Source: Thermomucor indicae-seudaticae (taxonomy: Eukaryota > Mucoromycota > Mucoromycetes > Mucorales > Lichtheimiaceae). Taken from it: a DNA stretch of 46,189 bases. The translations under genes were made by a program, and so were the position numbers. Of this stretch, positions 45,960 to 46,189 are shown one piece after another. The notes under the pieces are model-generated. The model was not told the DNA's origin. It worked only from the letters and a program-made list of their open reading frames with translations, and did not search any database. The stretch covers positions 1 to 46,189 of the forward strand of contig JSYX01000262.1 in NCBI GenBank assembly GCA_000787465.1. The letters run 5' to 3'. How positions within the stretch are numbered: position 1 is the first letter of the stretch; each line of letters opens with the position of its first letter.

Positions 45960-46189
45960 GATCACAGGCGCTCAAAGAATGGGAAACAACAATGGTCGCG
46001 AAAGTGCATTAGACAATAATTCGGACTCCGTTAGCTTTAGGTGAGGCAGAAGCTGCTGCTCAGACAAATTACTGGTTTTTGAATAACTTTTTGCGTCCTC
46101 TGTTGGTAGTTTTTGCGTCAACTTCAAGTGAAATTTGCGCCATGCTTTAACGAAGATTTACGGTGAAATTGAAATACATTTGCACTGTA
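45960..46189. other. VPS13 upstream region, right edge
   Basis: Leader and promoter region of VPS13, which runs leftwards. Open frames here are short; no gene or clear TATA box is seen within the remaining 230 bases. Confidence 0.45.

Overview
This window is nuclear DNA from a fungus. The recognisable genes form a fungal set: SEY1, an AKR1-type ankyrin-DHHC palmitoyltransferase, an Ecl1-family lifespan factor, NAC-beta (EGD1), a malic enzyme, SPT6, UFE1 and VPS13. Nearly every gene has several short introns of about 50-75 bases with GT..AG ends, and intergenic spaces are small. TATA boxes 50-120 bases before the ATG and CT-rich leaders recur. I infer an early-diverging fungus, probably Mucoromycota, but no sequence here proves that.

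Layout, left to right. 1-4.1 kb is sparse: the end of an unrecognised minus-strand gene and a tiny one-helix, probably mitochondrial, protein (1331-1651). SEY1 (ER membrane fusion GTPase) follows on the minus strand at 4091-7310. At 7.6-8.8 kb there is an unrecognised minus-strand gene that seems frameshifted in a run of six G. 8938-11405 is AKR1 on the plus strand. 12.1-13.0 kb holds an Ecl1-family gene converging on a small Cys/His protein gene. 13.6-14.8 kb contains a six-exon gene of unknown function that I reconstructed. NAC-beta (minus, 15910-16636), an F-box-like protein (17319-17906) and a malic enzyme (18485-20573) follow. Two small cell-surface genes come next: a Pro-rich probable GPI-anchored protein (20931-21504) and a Pro-rich single-pass membrane protein with a PPxY motif (21631-22046). 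After a 1.9-kb gap with no gene come a Ser-rich orphan (23924-24343), SPT6 in 11 exons (25298-30034), and a 97-base palindrome just before a C2-domain gene with a 14-nt microexon (31078-31713). The right end is UFE1 (33062-34114) and essentially complete VPS13 (34238-45959), both on the minus strand.

Functionally the window is rich in endomembrane genes. SEY1 and UFE1 both act in ER homotypic fusion, VPS13 is a bridge-like lipid transfer protein at membrane contact sites, and AKR1 palmitoylates trafficking proteins. They are not co-directional and nothing suggests an operon-like unit, so the grouping may be chance. I found no transposon, CRISPR array, rRNA or tRNA gene. For genes where I list all exons the coding lengths sum to whole codons (AKR1 704, SPT6 1377, NAC-beta 177, malic enzyme 591, C2 gene 156, including stops), which supports the intron calls.
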